Positions 1-5,590 of a stretch of 5,590 nucleotides of DNA are shown here, piece after piece (positions within the stretch are counted from its first letter, which is position 1; every line of letters begins with the position of its first letter). Origin of the DNA: an uncultured Pelagibacteraceae bacterium (GTDB lineage: Bacteria; Pseudomonadota; Alphaproteobacteria; Pelagibacterales; Pelagibacteraceae); contig CACFYO010000028.1 in the NCBI GenBank assembly GCA_902570545.1, forward strand, positions 1 through 5,590. The letters are read 5' to 3'. The position numbers and the translations under genes are program-made. A model generated the notes under the pieces. That model was not told the DNA's origin. It did not search any database and saw only the letters and a program-made list of their open reading frames with translations.

Positions 1-844
1 TTCTTTTTTTAATTCAATTAACTATTTAAATTCGTTAAAAATTACAAAATCCAATCTAATTATAACTAGTAAAAAATTTAAACATATAGTACCTCTTAAG
101 AAAAATATTATTCAGGTTGATAACGTTCTTTTATCTGTAGCCAGAGTTACATCTCTTCTTTATCCAAATGCCTTGAATGATAATTTTGACTCTGAAGTTA
201 AAACGATCGACAAAAAAAAATTTGCAAGATTAAAGGTTGGAAATAATATTCTTTTGGGTAAAAATGTAAAAATAGGTAAAGACTGCACCATAGGACACAA
301 TACTATTATCGAAAAAAATGTTGTTATAGGTAATTTTTGTAATATAGGAAGCAATGTAATTATAAAAAATTGTATTATTGGAAATAATACAAACATTCTT
401 GATGGTGCAATTATAGGAAAAAAAGGTTTTGGTTTTTTTCCAGATAAAGCAAAAAATATTAGATACCCACATGTAGGCGCAGTAATAATAGGAAAAAATG
501 TTGAGATTGGATGTAATAATACAATTGATAGAGGCTCACTTTCAAATACAGTTATAGGTGATGGAACTTTTTTAGATAATCAAGTACACATTGCACATAA
601 TGTCAAAATTGGAAAAAATTGTATTATTACTGGTCAGGTTGGATTCGCTGGCAGTTCCTCAATTGGAAATAAAGTAATGATTGGAGGACAAGCTGGAATT
701 TCAGGTCATATAAATGTAGGAGATAATGTACAAATAGGAGGGGGTAGTGGTGTAATCAAAAATGTTCCTCCAAATTCAAAAGTGATGGGATATCCTGCTA
801 AAAGCATTAGAAAATTTTTAAAAGATAATAAATTAAATGACTAA
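1..844 (+). CDS. lpxD: UDP-3-O-(3-hydroxyacyl)glucosamine N-acyltransferase LpxD, 5' end cut off by window edge
   Basis: LpxD transfers a 3-hydroxyacyl chain from ACP to the 2-amino group of UDP-3-O-acyl-glucosamine, the third step of lipid A synthesis in the cytoplasm. The open frame runs without a stop from position 2 (first full codon), giving 280 visible residues against about 340 for the family, so roughly 50-60 N-terminal residues lie outside. The TTG at 173 is an internal Leu, not the start: the typical N-domain (SFFNS near the edge, then LLSVARVTSLLYPNAL) lies upstream of it and is in frame. After it come many hexapeptide repeats (I-G-x-N-x-x type) forming the left-handed beta-helix, the GFGFFPD and NNTIDRGS motifs, and the catalytic HIAHN motif, with the active-site His at codon 596-598. 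Its last 8 bp overlap fabZ, which fits translational coupling. bamA upstream is likely from known synteny but not visible. Confidence 0.96.
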   Translation, partial: SFFNSINYLNSLKITKSNLIITSKKFKHIVPLKKNIIQVDNVLLSVARVTSLLYPNALNDNFDSEVKTIDKKKFARLKVGNNILLGKNVKIGKDCTIGHNTIIEKNVVIGNFCNIGSNVIIKNCIIGNNTNILDGAIIGKKGFGFFPDKAKNIRYPHVGAVIIGKNVEIGCNNTIDRGSLSNTVIGDGTFLDNQVHIAHNVKIGKNCIITGQVGFAGSSSIGNKVMIGGQAGISGHINVGDNVQIGGGSGVIKNVPPNSKVMGYPAKSIRKFLKDNKLND

Positions 845-1283
845 CTTAAATAAAGAACAAATAAAAAATTTACTTCCTCACAGAGAGCCGATGCTCTTAA
901 TTGATGAACTTAGAGATATTAAAAAACTTTTCTCAGCAACTGCCATTGTTAATGTAAAAAAAAATAGTTTTTTTGTAAATGGTCATTTTCCTGGTGAACC
1001 TGTGATGCCTGGTGTTTTAATTGTAGAAGCATTTGGACAAGCTGCTGCTGCTTTGACTGCTAATGGATTAGATAAAGCAACCTATGAAAATAAATTAGTT
1101 TTTTTAATGACAATTGAGAAAGCAAGATTTAGAAATCCGGTGATACCTGATTGTGTCTTAGAACTTAATATTGAGGCTATTAGATCACATGGAAGAGTTT
1201 GGAAGTATAAGGGTACTGCCTTCGTTGGTGATAAAAAAATGGCTGATGCTCAATGGTCAGCAACAATTGTAGATAGAAAGTAA
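837..1283 (+). CDS. fabZ: 3-hydroxyacyl-[acyl-carrier-protein] dehydratase FabZ
   Basis: FabZ dehydrates (3R)-hydroxyacyl-ACP to trans-2-enoyl-ACP in type II fatty acid elongation. The 148-residue product has the usual family length and a single hot-dog fold. Visible motifs are LLPHREPMLLIDEL near residues 12-25 (the family's PHR/YPF-x-LLVD entry) and the active-site stretch NGHFPGEPVMPGVL around 48-61. The catalytic pair is His50 and Glu64 (E. coli His54/Glu68 by alignment). The ATG at 837 lies inside the end of lpxD, 8 bp overlapping in another frame, and no Shine-Dalgarno is seen, so coupling to lpxD translation is likely. The gene ends in tandem stops (TAA TAA, 1281-1286). Its place between lpxD and lpxA is classic: all three enzymes draw on the 3-hydroxyacyl-ACP pool, so the operon balances lipid A against phospholipid. 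A FabA-type isomerase is unlikely given the motifs. Confidence 0.96.
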   Translation: MTNLNKEQIKNLLPHREPMLLIDELRDIKKLFSATAIVNVKKNSFFVNGHFPGEPVMPGVLIVEAFGQAAAALTANGLDKATYENKLVFLMTIEKARFRNPVIPDCVLELNIEAIRSHGRVWKYKGTAFVGDKKMADAQWSATIVDRK

Positions 1284-1332
1284 TAATCAGTAGTAATAGT
1301 TGATAAGAAATAAATTTTAAATTTGTTATCTA
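1284..1332 (+). other. 49-bp fabZ-lpxA gap, the only real spacer inside the lpx cluster
   Basis: Short AT-rich spacer. It begins with a second in-frame TAA after the fabZ stop. No Shine-Dalgarno-like purine motif lies at a useful distance from either possible lpxA start. A TTGATA at 1300-1305 could be read as a -35 element, but nothing close to TATAAT follows at 16-18 bp, so I do not call a promoter. No stable hairpin is seen. Confidence 0.5.
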
Positions 1333-2121
1333 TTGAGTGTGATCCATAAAACAGCAATAGTCGACTTAGAAGCAAAAATTTCAGATAATGTTGAGATAGG
1401 ACCTTATTGTATTATAGGTCCAGAAGTGGAAATAGGAACTAATTCAATTATACATTCGCATGTAAATATAGTTGGTAATACAAAGATAGGAGAGAATAAT
1501 CAAATATATCCTTTCTCATCTATTGGAACTCCTCCACAAGATTTAAAATATAAAGGAGAAAAAAATTCATTAGTAATTGGTGATAACAATAAGTTTAGAG
1601 AGTATGTAAATATAAATCCTGGAACAGAGCAAGGTGGTGGAATAACTCGAATTGGTGATAATAATTTATTTATGGTTTATTGCCATGTTGCACACGATTG
1701 TTTGATATCTAATGACATTGTCTTAGCTAACAACGTTCAAGTAGGTGGACACGTTACTATTCAAAATAACGCAATAGTTGGTGGAAGCTGTGCGATACAT
1801 CAATTTTCTAGGATCGGTGAGTCTGCAATGATAGGAGGAATGACTGGAGTTTTAAGTGATGTCATTCCATTTGGTTTATCAATGGGAAATAGAAACAATT
1901 TAATGGGTTTAAATCTTATTGGATTGAGAAGATCGAAAGTGTCAAATGATAATATAAAAAAAATACAATTAGCTTATGAAATAATATTTAAAACTCCAAG
2001 TTTTAGAGAAAATATAGAACAACTTAATAATGATCTTAAAAACAATGAATTTGTAAAAAAAATAATTAATTTTATTAATTCAGACAAAAAAAGACCAATA
2101 TCACTCCCACTTAACAAATAA
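1333..2121 (+). CDS. lpxA: UDP-N-acetylglucosamine O-acyltransferase LpxA
   Basis: LpxA transfers a (3R)-hydroxyacyl chain from ACP to the 3-OH of UDP-GlcNAc, the first lipid A step, in the cytoplasm as a homotrimer. The product is 262 residues, the same length as E. coli LpxA. Residues 1 to about 185 are hexapeptide repeats of a left-handed beta-helix, followed by an alpha-helical C-terminal domain. Against E. coli (constant offset of 4) all key residues are kept: Asp70 (D74), His118 (H122), catalytic His121 (H125), His140 (H144), His156 (H160), Arg200 (R204). The acyl-pocket Gly169 matches E. coli Gly173, compatible with long hydroxyacyl chains, while E. coli His191 is replaced by Arg187. 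No in-frame ATG exists at the start: TTG at 1333 (MSVIHKTAIV) or GTG at 1339 (MIHKTAIV) are the options, both matching family N-termini. The first is kept here without firm proof. Its stop overlaps the lpxI ATG by 1 bp. Confidence 0.96.
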   Translation: MSVIHKTAIVDLEAKISDNVEIGPYCIIGPEVEIGTNSIIHSHVNIVGNTKIGENNQIYPFSSIGTPPQDLKYKGEKNSLVIGDNNKFREYVNINPGTEQGGGITRIGDNNLFMVYCHVAHDCLISNDIVLANNVQVGGHVTIQNNAIVGGSCAIHQFSRIGESAMIGGMTGVLSDVIPFGLSMGNRNNLMGLNLIGLRRSKVSNDNIKKIQLAYEIIFKTPSFRENIEQLNNDLKNNEFVKKIINFINSDKKRPISLPLNK

Positions 2122-2912
2122 TGATAGGGCTTTTTTTAGGAGAAAAAGATCTACCAAATGAAATTATTAAAAAAATAGAGAAAAAGAAGATAAAATATTT
2201 CATCATAGATCTTACAAAAAACAACAAATTTAAAAAAAATAAGAATAGTTTCTTCATTAACATAGGTAAATTTGGCGAGATTCTAAATCTTATTAAATCA
2301 CAAAAATGTAAAAAGGTCATATTTGCTGGAAATATAGTTAAACCTAAAATATCAAAGCTAAAATTAGATTTAAGAGGGCTATTTTACATTCCAAGAATAG
2401 TTAAAGCATCAAAAAAAGGTGATGCAGCAATATTAAAAGTTTTAATTAAAATTTTGTCTGAAAATAAAATTAAAGTTATAAAGTTAAATACTTTCAACCC
2501 AGAATTAACATTAAAGAAAGGAATTTTTACAAAAACTAGACCAACTTTATTTGAAAAGGAAGAGATAGTTAAAGGAATTAATGGATTAAAAAAGATAAAT
2601 TCGTACAATCATACACAAGCAGTGATTATAAGAGACAATAAAATCATTTCTAGAGAAACAAGAAAAGGCACAAAAGTAATGATAAAATCTGTTACTAAAT
2701 CCAAAGTAAAAAAAGGTATTTTAATAAAACTGCCTAAAACAAAACAAGATTTAAGGGTAGATTTACCCACAATAGGAATTGATACATTTAAAGATTGTAA
2801 TGAGGTTGGCATCAAGGGAATTGTTATAAAATCAAATCAAAATATTATATTAAATAAAGAAGCCTGCATTAAATATGCTAATCAAAATAAACTTTTTCTC
2901 ATCGCTATATGA
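2121..2912 (+). CDS. lpxI: UDP-2,3-diacylglucosamine pyrophosphatase LpxI (DUF1009 family)
   Basis: LpxI hydrolyses UDP-2,3-diacylglucosamine to lipid X and UMP, the step done by LpxH in E. coli; alphaproteobacteria typically use LpxI. The 263-residue length fits the family. The N-terminal domain (about 1-125) begins with a Rossmann-like MIGLFLGEKDLPNEI and carries KVIFAGNIVKP near 65-75 and KKGDAAILKVL near 98-108. The C-terminal domain has TQAVIIRDNKIISRE near 165-179 and the strongly conserved KTKQDLRVDLPTIG at 206-219, whose acidic residues (Asp210, Asp214) are candidates for the metal/catalytic site; I cannot assign the catalytic Asp by eye. The position of the usual EGTD-like motif reads KGTK (182-185). 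The domain order and position between lpxA and lpxB, both overlapping (1 bp and 4 bp), make the call firm. The product is very Lys/Ile-rich, as expected from base composition. Confidence 0.92.
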   Translation: MIGLFLGEKDLPNEIIKKIEKKKIKYFIIDLTKNNKFKKNKNSFFINIGKFGEILNLIKSQKCKKVIFAGNIVKPKISKLKLDLRGLFYIPRIVKASKKGDAAILKVLIKILSENKIKVIKLNTFNPELTLKKGIFTKTRPTLFEKEEIVKGINGLKKINSYNHTQAVIIRDNKIISRETRKGTKVMIKSVTKSKVKKGILIKLPKTKQDLRVDLPTIGIDTFKDCNEVGIKGIVIKSNQNIILNKEACIKYANQNKLFLIAI

Positions 2913-4039
2913 AAAAAATTTTTGTTCTTACAGGTGAACCTTCTGGGGATAAAATAGCATCAGAAGTAATATCACAAATAAAAACAAAAAAAGTTGATTT
3001 AGAATACTTAAGTGTTGGTGGAACAAACTTGGAAAAATTAGGTATAAAGACAATCTACGACCAAAAAGAAATAACCTATATAGCTTTTACCGATATATTA
3101 TTAAACTTTTTTAAAATAAAACGTAAAATAAAAGATACAGTTAATGAAGTCTTAAAATTTAACCCAGATATTTTATTTAGTGTTGATAGTCCCGATTTTA
3201 CACTAAGAGTGGCAAAACTAGTAAAAGAAAAAAACCCAAAAATAAAAATAATTCATTTTATAGCTCCTAAAGTTTGGGCATGGAGAGATGGTAGGGTAAA
3301 GAAAATGAAGGAATTTTTAGACCATATTTTATTACTTTTTAGGTTTGAAAAAGAATATTTTGATAAAGAAAAAATAACTAACACTTTTGTAGGTCATCCA
3401 TTGTTAGATAAAAAAATTAATGAAAATATCCAAATAGACCAATTTTTAGATAAAAAAAAAATAATATCAATTTTTCCTGGAAGCAGAACTTCAGAGATAA
3501 ACCATCATATGCCAATTTTAATTAATTTTATTAAAAAAATGAATATCAAGGATCCCAGTTATAATTTCATATTTCATGGAACTGATAAAAATAAAGAACT
3601 TATATCAAGTTATATTTCAAAAGAACACATACAAAATTTAGAAATTATTAATGACGATAAAATTAAAACTGCAGTTTTAAAAAAATCAATTTTTGCGGTA
3701 GTAAAATCTGGAACAGTTTCGTTGGAAGTTTGTAAAATGAATGTTCCATCAATAATTATATATAAAATGAATTTTGTTAATTTTTATTTAGCAAAATCTC
3801 TATTAAATATAAAATTTGTTAATATGATAAATATTATCAATAACAGAGAAGTTATTCCAGAGTTGATACAATCTGAATGTAATGCTGAGGAAATATTTAA
3901 AAGTGTTTACTATTTTCTAAAAAAGCCAGATTTAATTGCCAAACAAAAAGATGAAATAAAAAAAACTCTTGAAACTTTGACCTCTCCTAGCTCTTCATCT
4001 GAGGAAGCATCAAATATTATCTTATCCTATATTTCCTAA
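2909..4039 (+). CDS. lpxB: Lipid-A-disaccharide synthase LpxB
   Basis: LpxB (GT19 family, GT-B fold, peripheral membrane enzyme) joins UDP-2,3-diacylglucosamine to lipid X, giving the beta-1,6 lipid A disaccharide 1-phosphate. At 376 residues it has the usual length. Motifs in order: LTGEPSGD at 7-14 (family AGE-x-SGD), SVDSPDF at 91-97 with the conserved acidic residues, APKVWAWRDGRV at 119-130, VGHPLLD at 161-167, FPGSRTSEI at 189-197 with the key Arg193, VKSGTVSLE at 265-273 for nucleotide-sugar binding, and NREVIPELIQ at 312-321. The ATG overlaps the lpxI stop as ATGA, so translation is probably coupled. The last 18 bp overlap the 3' end of gltX on the other strand. It contains an A10 tract at 3452-3461 (residues DKKKI), the longest homopolymer in the window, yet the frame continues intact. 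The Ser-rich stretch near 359-364 (SPSSSSEE) is in the C-terminal tail. Confidence 0.96.
   Translation: MKKIFVLTGEPSGDKIASEVISQIKTKKVDLEYLSVGGTNLEKLGIKTIYDQKEITYIAFTDILLNFFKIKRKIKDTVNEVLKFNPDILFSVDSPDFTLRVAKLVKEKNPKIKIIHFIAPKVWAWRDGRVKKMKEFLDHILLLFRFEKEYFDKEKITNTFVGHPLLDKKINENIQIDQFLDKKKIISIFPGSRTSEINHHMPILINFIKKMNIKDPSYNFIFHGTDKNKELISSYISKEHIQNLEIINDDKIKTAVLKKSIFAVVKSGTVSLEVCKMNVPSIIIYKMNFVNFYLAKSLLNIKFVNMINIINNREVIPELIQSECNAEEIFKSVYYFLKKPDLIAKQKDEIKKTLETLTSPSSSSEEASNIILSYIS
3452..3461 (+). repeat. A10 homopolymer inside lpxB
   Basis: Ten consecutive A residues in the middle of lpxB, coding for the Lys-rich stretch before IISIFPGSR. A9 tracts also occur in lpxD (212-220), fabZ (956-964) and on the coding strand of gltX (T9 at 5065-5073 on the + strand). 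All are in intact frames. They may simply reflect base composition. Confidence 0.9.
4022..4039. other. 18-bp tail-to-tail coding overlap of lpxB and gltX
   Basis: lpxB (+) stops at 4037-4039 and gltX (-) stops at 4022-4024, so both strands code here. Both C-termini look natural for their families, so neither end is an obvious read-through. No room is left for a bidirectional terminator between the genes, and no GC-rich hairpin with a T-run was seen in the flanks. Confidence 0.9.
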
Positions 4040-5416
4040 TCTTTTTATTACCTCATTTTTTCCAAGAGATAATATTATATCATATATTCCTGGACCAAAT
4101 TTAGATCCTGTTAACATTATTCGTAATGGCTGCCCAACACCTTTAAAATTTGTATTATTTAATTTTATTAAACCATTTATGATTTGTTCTAAATTTTCTC
4201 TATCAAAAACTTCTAATTCTGAAATCTTTTCTTTAAATAAATGTATTATTTTTTTGGCTTCATCGTTTATCAGTTTTTTATCATTGTCATTAAAAATAAT
4301 TTTATCATTTAATATGTATTTAGAGTTATTGAATATATCTTCAAGTGTTTTTGCTTTATTCTTTAAGAATGTTAAAGAGTTCTTTATTGTATCTTCTTTT
4401 TCTTCTTTAATTTTATCTTTATAAATCTCACAATATTCTTTTAACTTTTTGTACAATGTATTTTCTTCACTATTTTTAATGTAATATTCATTCATAGAAA
4501 GAATTCTAGTCATATCAAGTTTTGAAGGTGATTTACCTATTCCCTCTAGGTTAAAAAGTTTTATACTATCATCTAAGTTAAAAATTTCTTTATCTTTATA
4601 GGACCATCCTAACCTTAGAAGGTAATTTCTAAGTGACTCAGGTAGAATTCCAATTTTTGAGTAATCTTCTAATGTTGAGGCATTATCTCTTTTTGATAGC
4701 TTCTTGCCATCAATTGTATGAATAAGAGGTATATGAGCAAATTGTGGAATTTCCCATCCTAGCGCCTCATATATCTGTATTTGTTTAAAAGTATTAATTT
4801 TATGATCATCTCCCCTAATAATATGAGTCATTTCCATATTATGATCATCAACTGATGCAGATAAATTATATGTCGGTGTTTCGTCGTTTCTTAAAATAAC
4901 AAAATCCTCAATAGTATTATTTTCAATCTCCACTTCTCCTTGAACTAAGTCTTTTAGCCTAGAAGTACCCTCTATTTTGCTTTTAAATCTTATAACTGGT
5001 TTTATATCCTTTGGGGCTTGATCTTCAGCAATATCTCGCCATTTTCTATTATACACATAAGGAATTTTTTTTTGTTTTGCTCTTTTCTTTTGTTCTTCTA
5101 TTTCCTCTGCGCTACAAAAGCATTTATAGGCATTTCCATTTTCTAATAATCTTTTAGCAATAGTTACGTGTTCACCAATCATTTTTGATTGAATATACTC
5201 TTCACCATCGTATTCAATTCCCATCCATTTTAGAGAGTTAATTATTTGAATTTTATGCTCTTCCTTAGATCTTTCTTTATCAGTATCTTCTATCCTTAAA
5301 TAAAATTTACCTGATTTATTTTTTGAATATAACCAATTAAATAGAGCTGTTCTTACCCCACCAATATGAAGAGGACCGGTAGGAGAAGGAGCAAATCTAG
5401 TTGCTACTTTTTTCAT
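4022..5416 (-). CDS. gltX: Glutamyl-tRNA synthetase GltX
   Basis: Class I aminoacyl-tRNA synthetase that charges tRNA-Glu. Alphaproteobacteria usually lack GlnRS, so it may also mischarge tRNA-Gln for repair by GatCAB (family knowledge, not shown here). The 464 residues match the bacterial length. The Rossmann catalytic domain opens with RFAPSPTGPLHIGG, HIGH motif at 17-20; LRIEDTD follows at 40-46, then IIRGDDH at 199-205 and the KMSKS equivalent KLSKR at 239-243. The helical anticodon-binding domain ends with GQPLRIMLTG at 428-437. In the zinc-loop region Cys99 and Cys101 are kept, but the third and fourth E. coli ligands align with Trp126 and Asp128, so zinc is probably not bound, as in many alphaproteobacterial GluRSs (YDGRWRD-type). 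The ATG at 5414-5416 fits the family N-terminus (MKKVATRFAPSPTG); no Shine-Dalgarno precedes it. lexA ends 19 bp upstream on the same strand, suggesting co-transcription. Confidence 0.96.
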   Translation of the reverse strand: MKKVATRFAPSPTGPLHIGGVRTALFNWLYSKNKSGKFYLRIEDTDKERSKEEHKIQIINSLKWMGIEYDGEEYIQSKMIGEHVTIAKRLLENGNAYKCFCSAEEIEEQKKRAKQKKIPYVYNRKWRDIAEDQAPKDIKPVIRFKSKIEGTSRLKDLVQGEVEIENNTIEDFVILRNDETPTYNLSASVDDHNMEMTHIIRGDDHKINTFKQIQIYEALGWEIPQFAHIPLIHTIDGKKLSKRDNASTLEDYSKIGILPESLRNYLLRLGWSYKDKEIFNLDDSIKLFNLEGIGKSPSKLDMTRILSMNEYYIKNSEENTLYKKLKEYCEIYKDKIKEEKEDTIKNSLTFLKNKAKTLEDIFNNSKYILNDKIIFNDNDKKLINDEAKKIIHLFKEKISELEVFDRENLEQIINGLIKLNNTNFKGVGQPLRIMLTGSKFGPGIYDIILSLGKNEVIKRLGNIG

Positions 5417-5435
5417 GGAATTTATTTAGACTATT

Positions 5436-5590
5436 TTACTGAAAGTTTCTATATAAAGATACAAGAATTCCTTGAACTTTCACTCTATCTGGGCCGAAAA
5501 TTTTTGTTTCGTAATTTCTATTTGCACTTTCTAATGCAACAGTTTTACCTTTTCTTCTAATTCTTTTCAACATAGCCTCATGATCATCAA
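5436..5590 (-). CDS. lexA: LexA SOS repressor, C-terminal end only (5' part beyond window edge)
   Basis: Reading the minus strand from 5588 to the TAA at 5436-5438 gives 50 residues: [20 protein letters not shown], then a stretch reading [15 protein letters not shown], then [16 protein letters not shown]. This matches the C-terminus of the LexA S24 autoprotease domain. The Lys of [10 protein letters not shown] (codon 5565-5567) aligns with the catalytic Lys156 of E. coli LexA (VKRLKKQG), and [13 protein letters not shown] is the typical last beta-strand region in alphaproteobacterial LexA. LexA represses SOS genes and self-cleaves when RecA filaments form. The DNA-binding winged helix, the catalytic Ser and the cleavage site are outside the window, so integrity of the whole gene cannot be judged. 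Only about a quarter of a roughly 200-230 residue protein is seen. gltX follows after 19 bp. Other S24 peptidases (UmuD, phage repressors) are possible but fit the tail less well. Confidence 0.88.
   Translation of the reverse strand, partial: DDHEAMLKRIRRKGKTVALESANRNYETKIFGPDRVKVQGILVSLYRNFQ

Noticed and set aside
160..472. Minus-strand open frames opposite lpxD with hydrophobic products
   Set aside because: They are complements of the hexapeptide repeats of lpxD, with no start signal or family match.
736..744. AGGAGGGGG resembling a strong ribosome binding site
   Set aside because: It codes for the Gly-rich GGGSG part of LpxD and has no plausible gene start after it.
173..844. A shorter LpxD starting with TTG at 173
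   Set aside because: The frame is open back to the window edge, and the upstream part codes for the LpxD N-domain motif ending in SVARVTSLLYP, so 173 is internal.
1264..1318. Imperfect repeat at the fabZ end and in the gap (GATAGAAAGTAAT versus GATAAGAAATAAAT)
   Set aside because: Similarity is loose and of a kind expected by chance in AT-rich DNA; no third copy and no clear boundary.
1300..1332. Possible promoter before lpxA (TTGATA at 1300)
   Set aside because: No good -10 hexamer at the right spacing, and the gap sits inside a conserved co-directional cluster.
2111..2815. Three minus-strand open frames of about 70 residues opposite lpxI
   Set aside because: Their Phe/Leu/Ile-rich, membrane-like look comes from reading A-rich coding DNA on the other strand; lpxI on the + strand is well supported.
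3990..4080. Terminator hairpin between lpxB and gltX
   Set aside because: Only a tiny stem (CTTC/GAAG near 3993-4006) is seen, without a T-run at the right place; too weak to call.
4179..4424. Ser/Leu-rich + strand open frame inside gltX
   Set aside because: Complement of the Lys/Glu-rich anticodon-binding domain of GltX; no independent support.
5366..5560. Small + strand open frame antisense to gltX and lexA
   Set aside because: It lies opposite the conserved N-terminus of GltX and the C-terminus of LexA and has no recognisable family; it is a shadow frame.

Overview
This window is AT-rich (GC well under half by eye), densely packed protein-coding DNA. It carries seven protein genes and no RNA genes, mobile elements or CRISPR arrays that I can see. 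The lpxD-fabZ-lpxA-lpxI-lpxB order, the use of LpxI rather than LpxH, the adjacent gltX and lexA, the protein motifs, the very short or negative intergenic distances and the heavy A/T bias together suggest a streamlined alphaproteobacterium. The SAR11/Pelagibacterales group is the best guess. Placement in Alphaproteobacteria is fairly safe; the order-level placement is inference.

Left and centre (1-4039, + strand): a lipid A (Raetz pathway) gene cluster. lpxD enters from outside the left edge and lacks its first few dozen codons. It overlaps fabZ by 8 bp. After a 49-bp gap comes lpxA, then lpxI (1-bp overlap) and lpxB (4-bp ATGA overlap). LpxA adds the first hydroxyacyl chain to UDP-GlcNAc. 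LpxD adds the N-linked chain after deacetylation by LpxC, which is not in the window. LpxI cleaves UDP-diacylglucosamine to lipid X, and LpxB joins the two molecules into the disaccharide. FabZ competes for the same 3-hydroxyacyl-ACP pool and sends it to fatty acid elongation. The chain start and finish of lipid A assembly are therefore probably co-transcribed.

Right (4022-5590, - strand): gltX (glutamyl-tRNA synthetase) converges on lpxB and overlaps its 3' end by 18 bp. Only 19 bp upstream of gltX lies the C-terminal end of lexA (SOS repressor), cut by the right edge. This lexA piece is easy to miss because it has no start codon inside the window. lexA and gltX are probably one transcription unit.

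No gene start in the window has a convincing Shine-Dalgarno sequence, and no GC-rich hairpin terminator was found, even between the convergent genes. There is no stretch over 300 bp without a gene. I see no undescribed system here. It is a conserved housekeeping region, and the points worth a second look are mostly about compaction, start-site choice, homopolymer tracts and residue changes in LpxI, LpxA and GltX.
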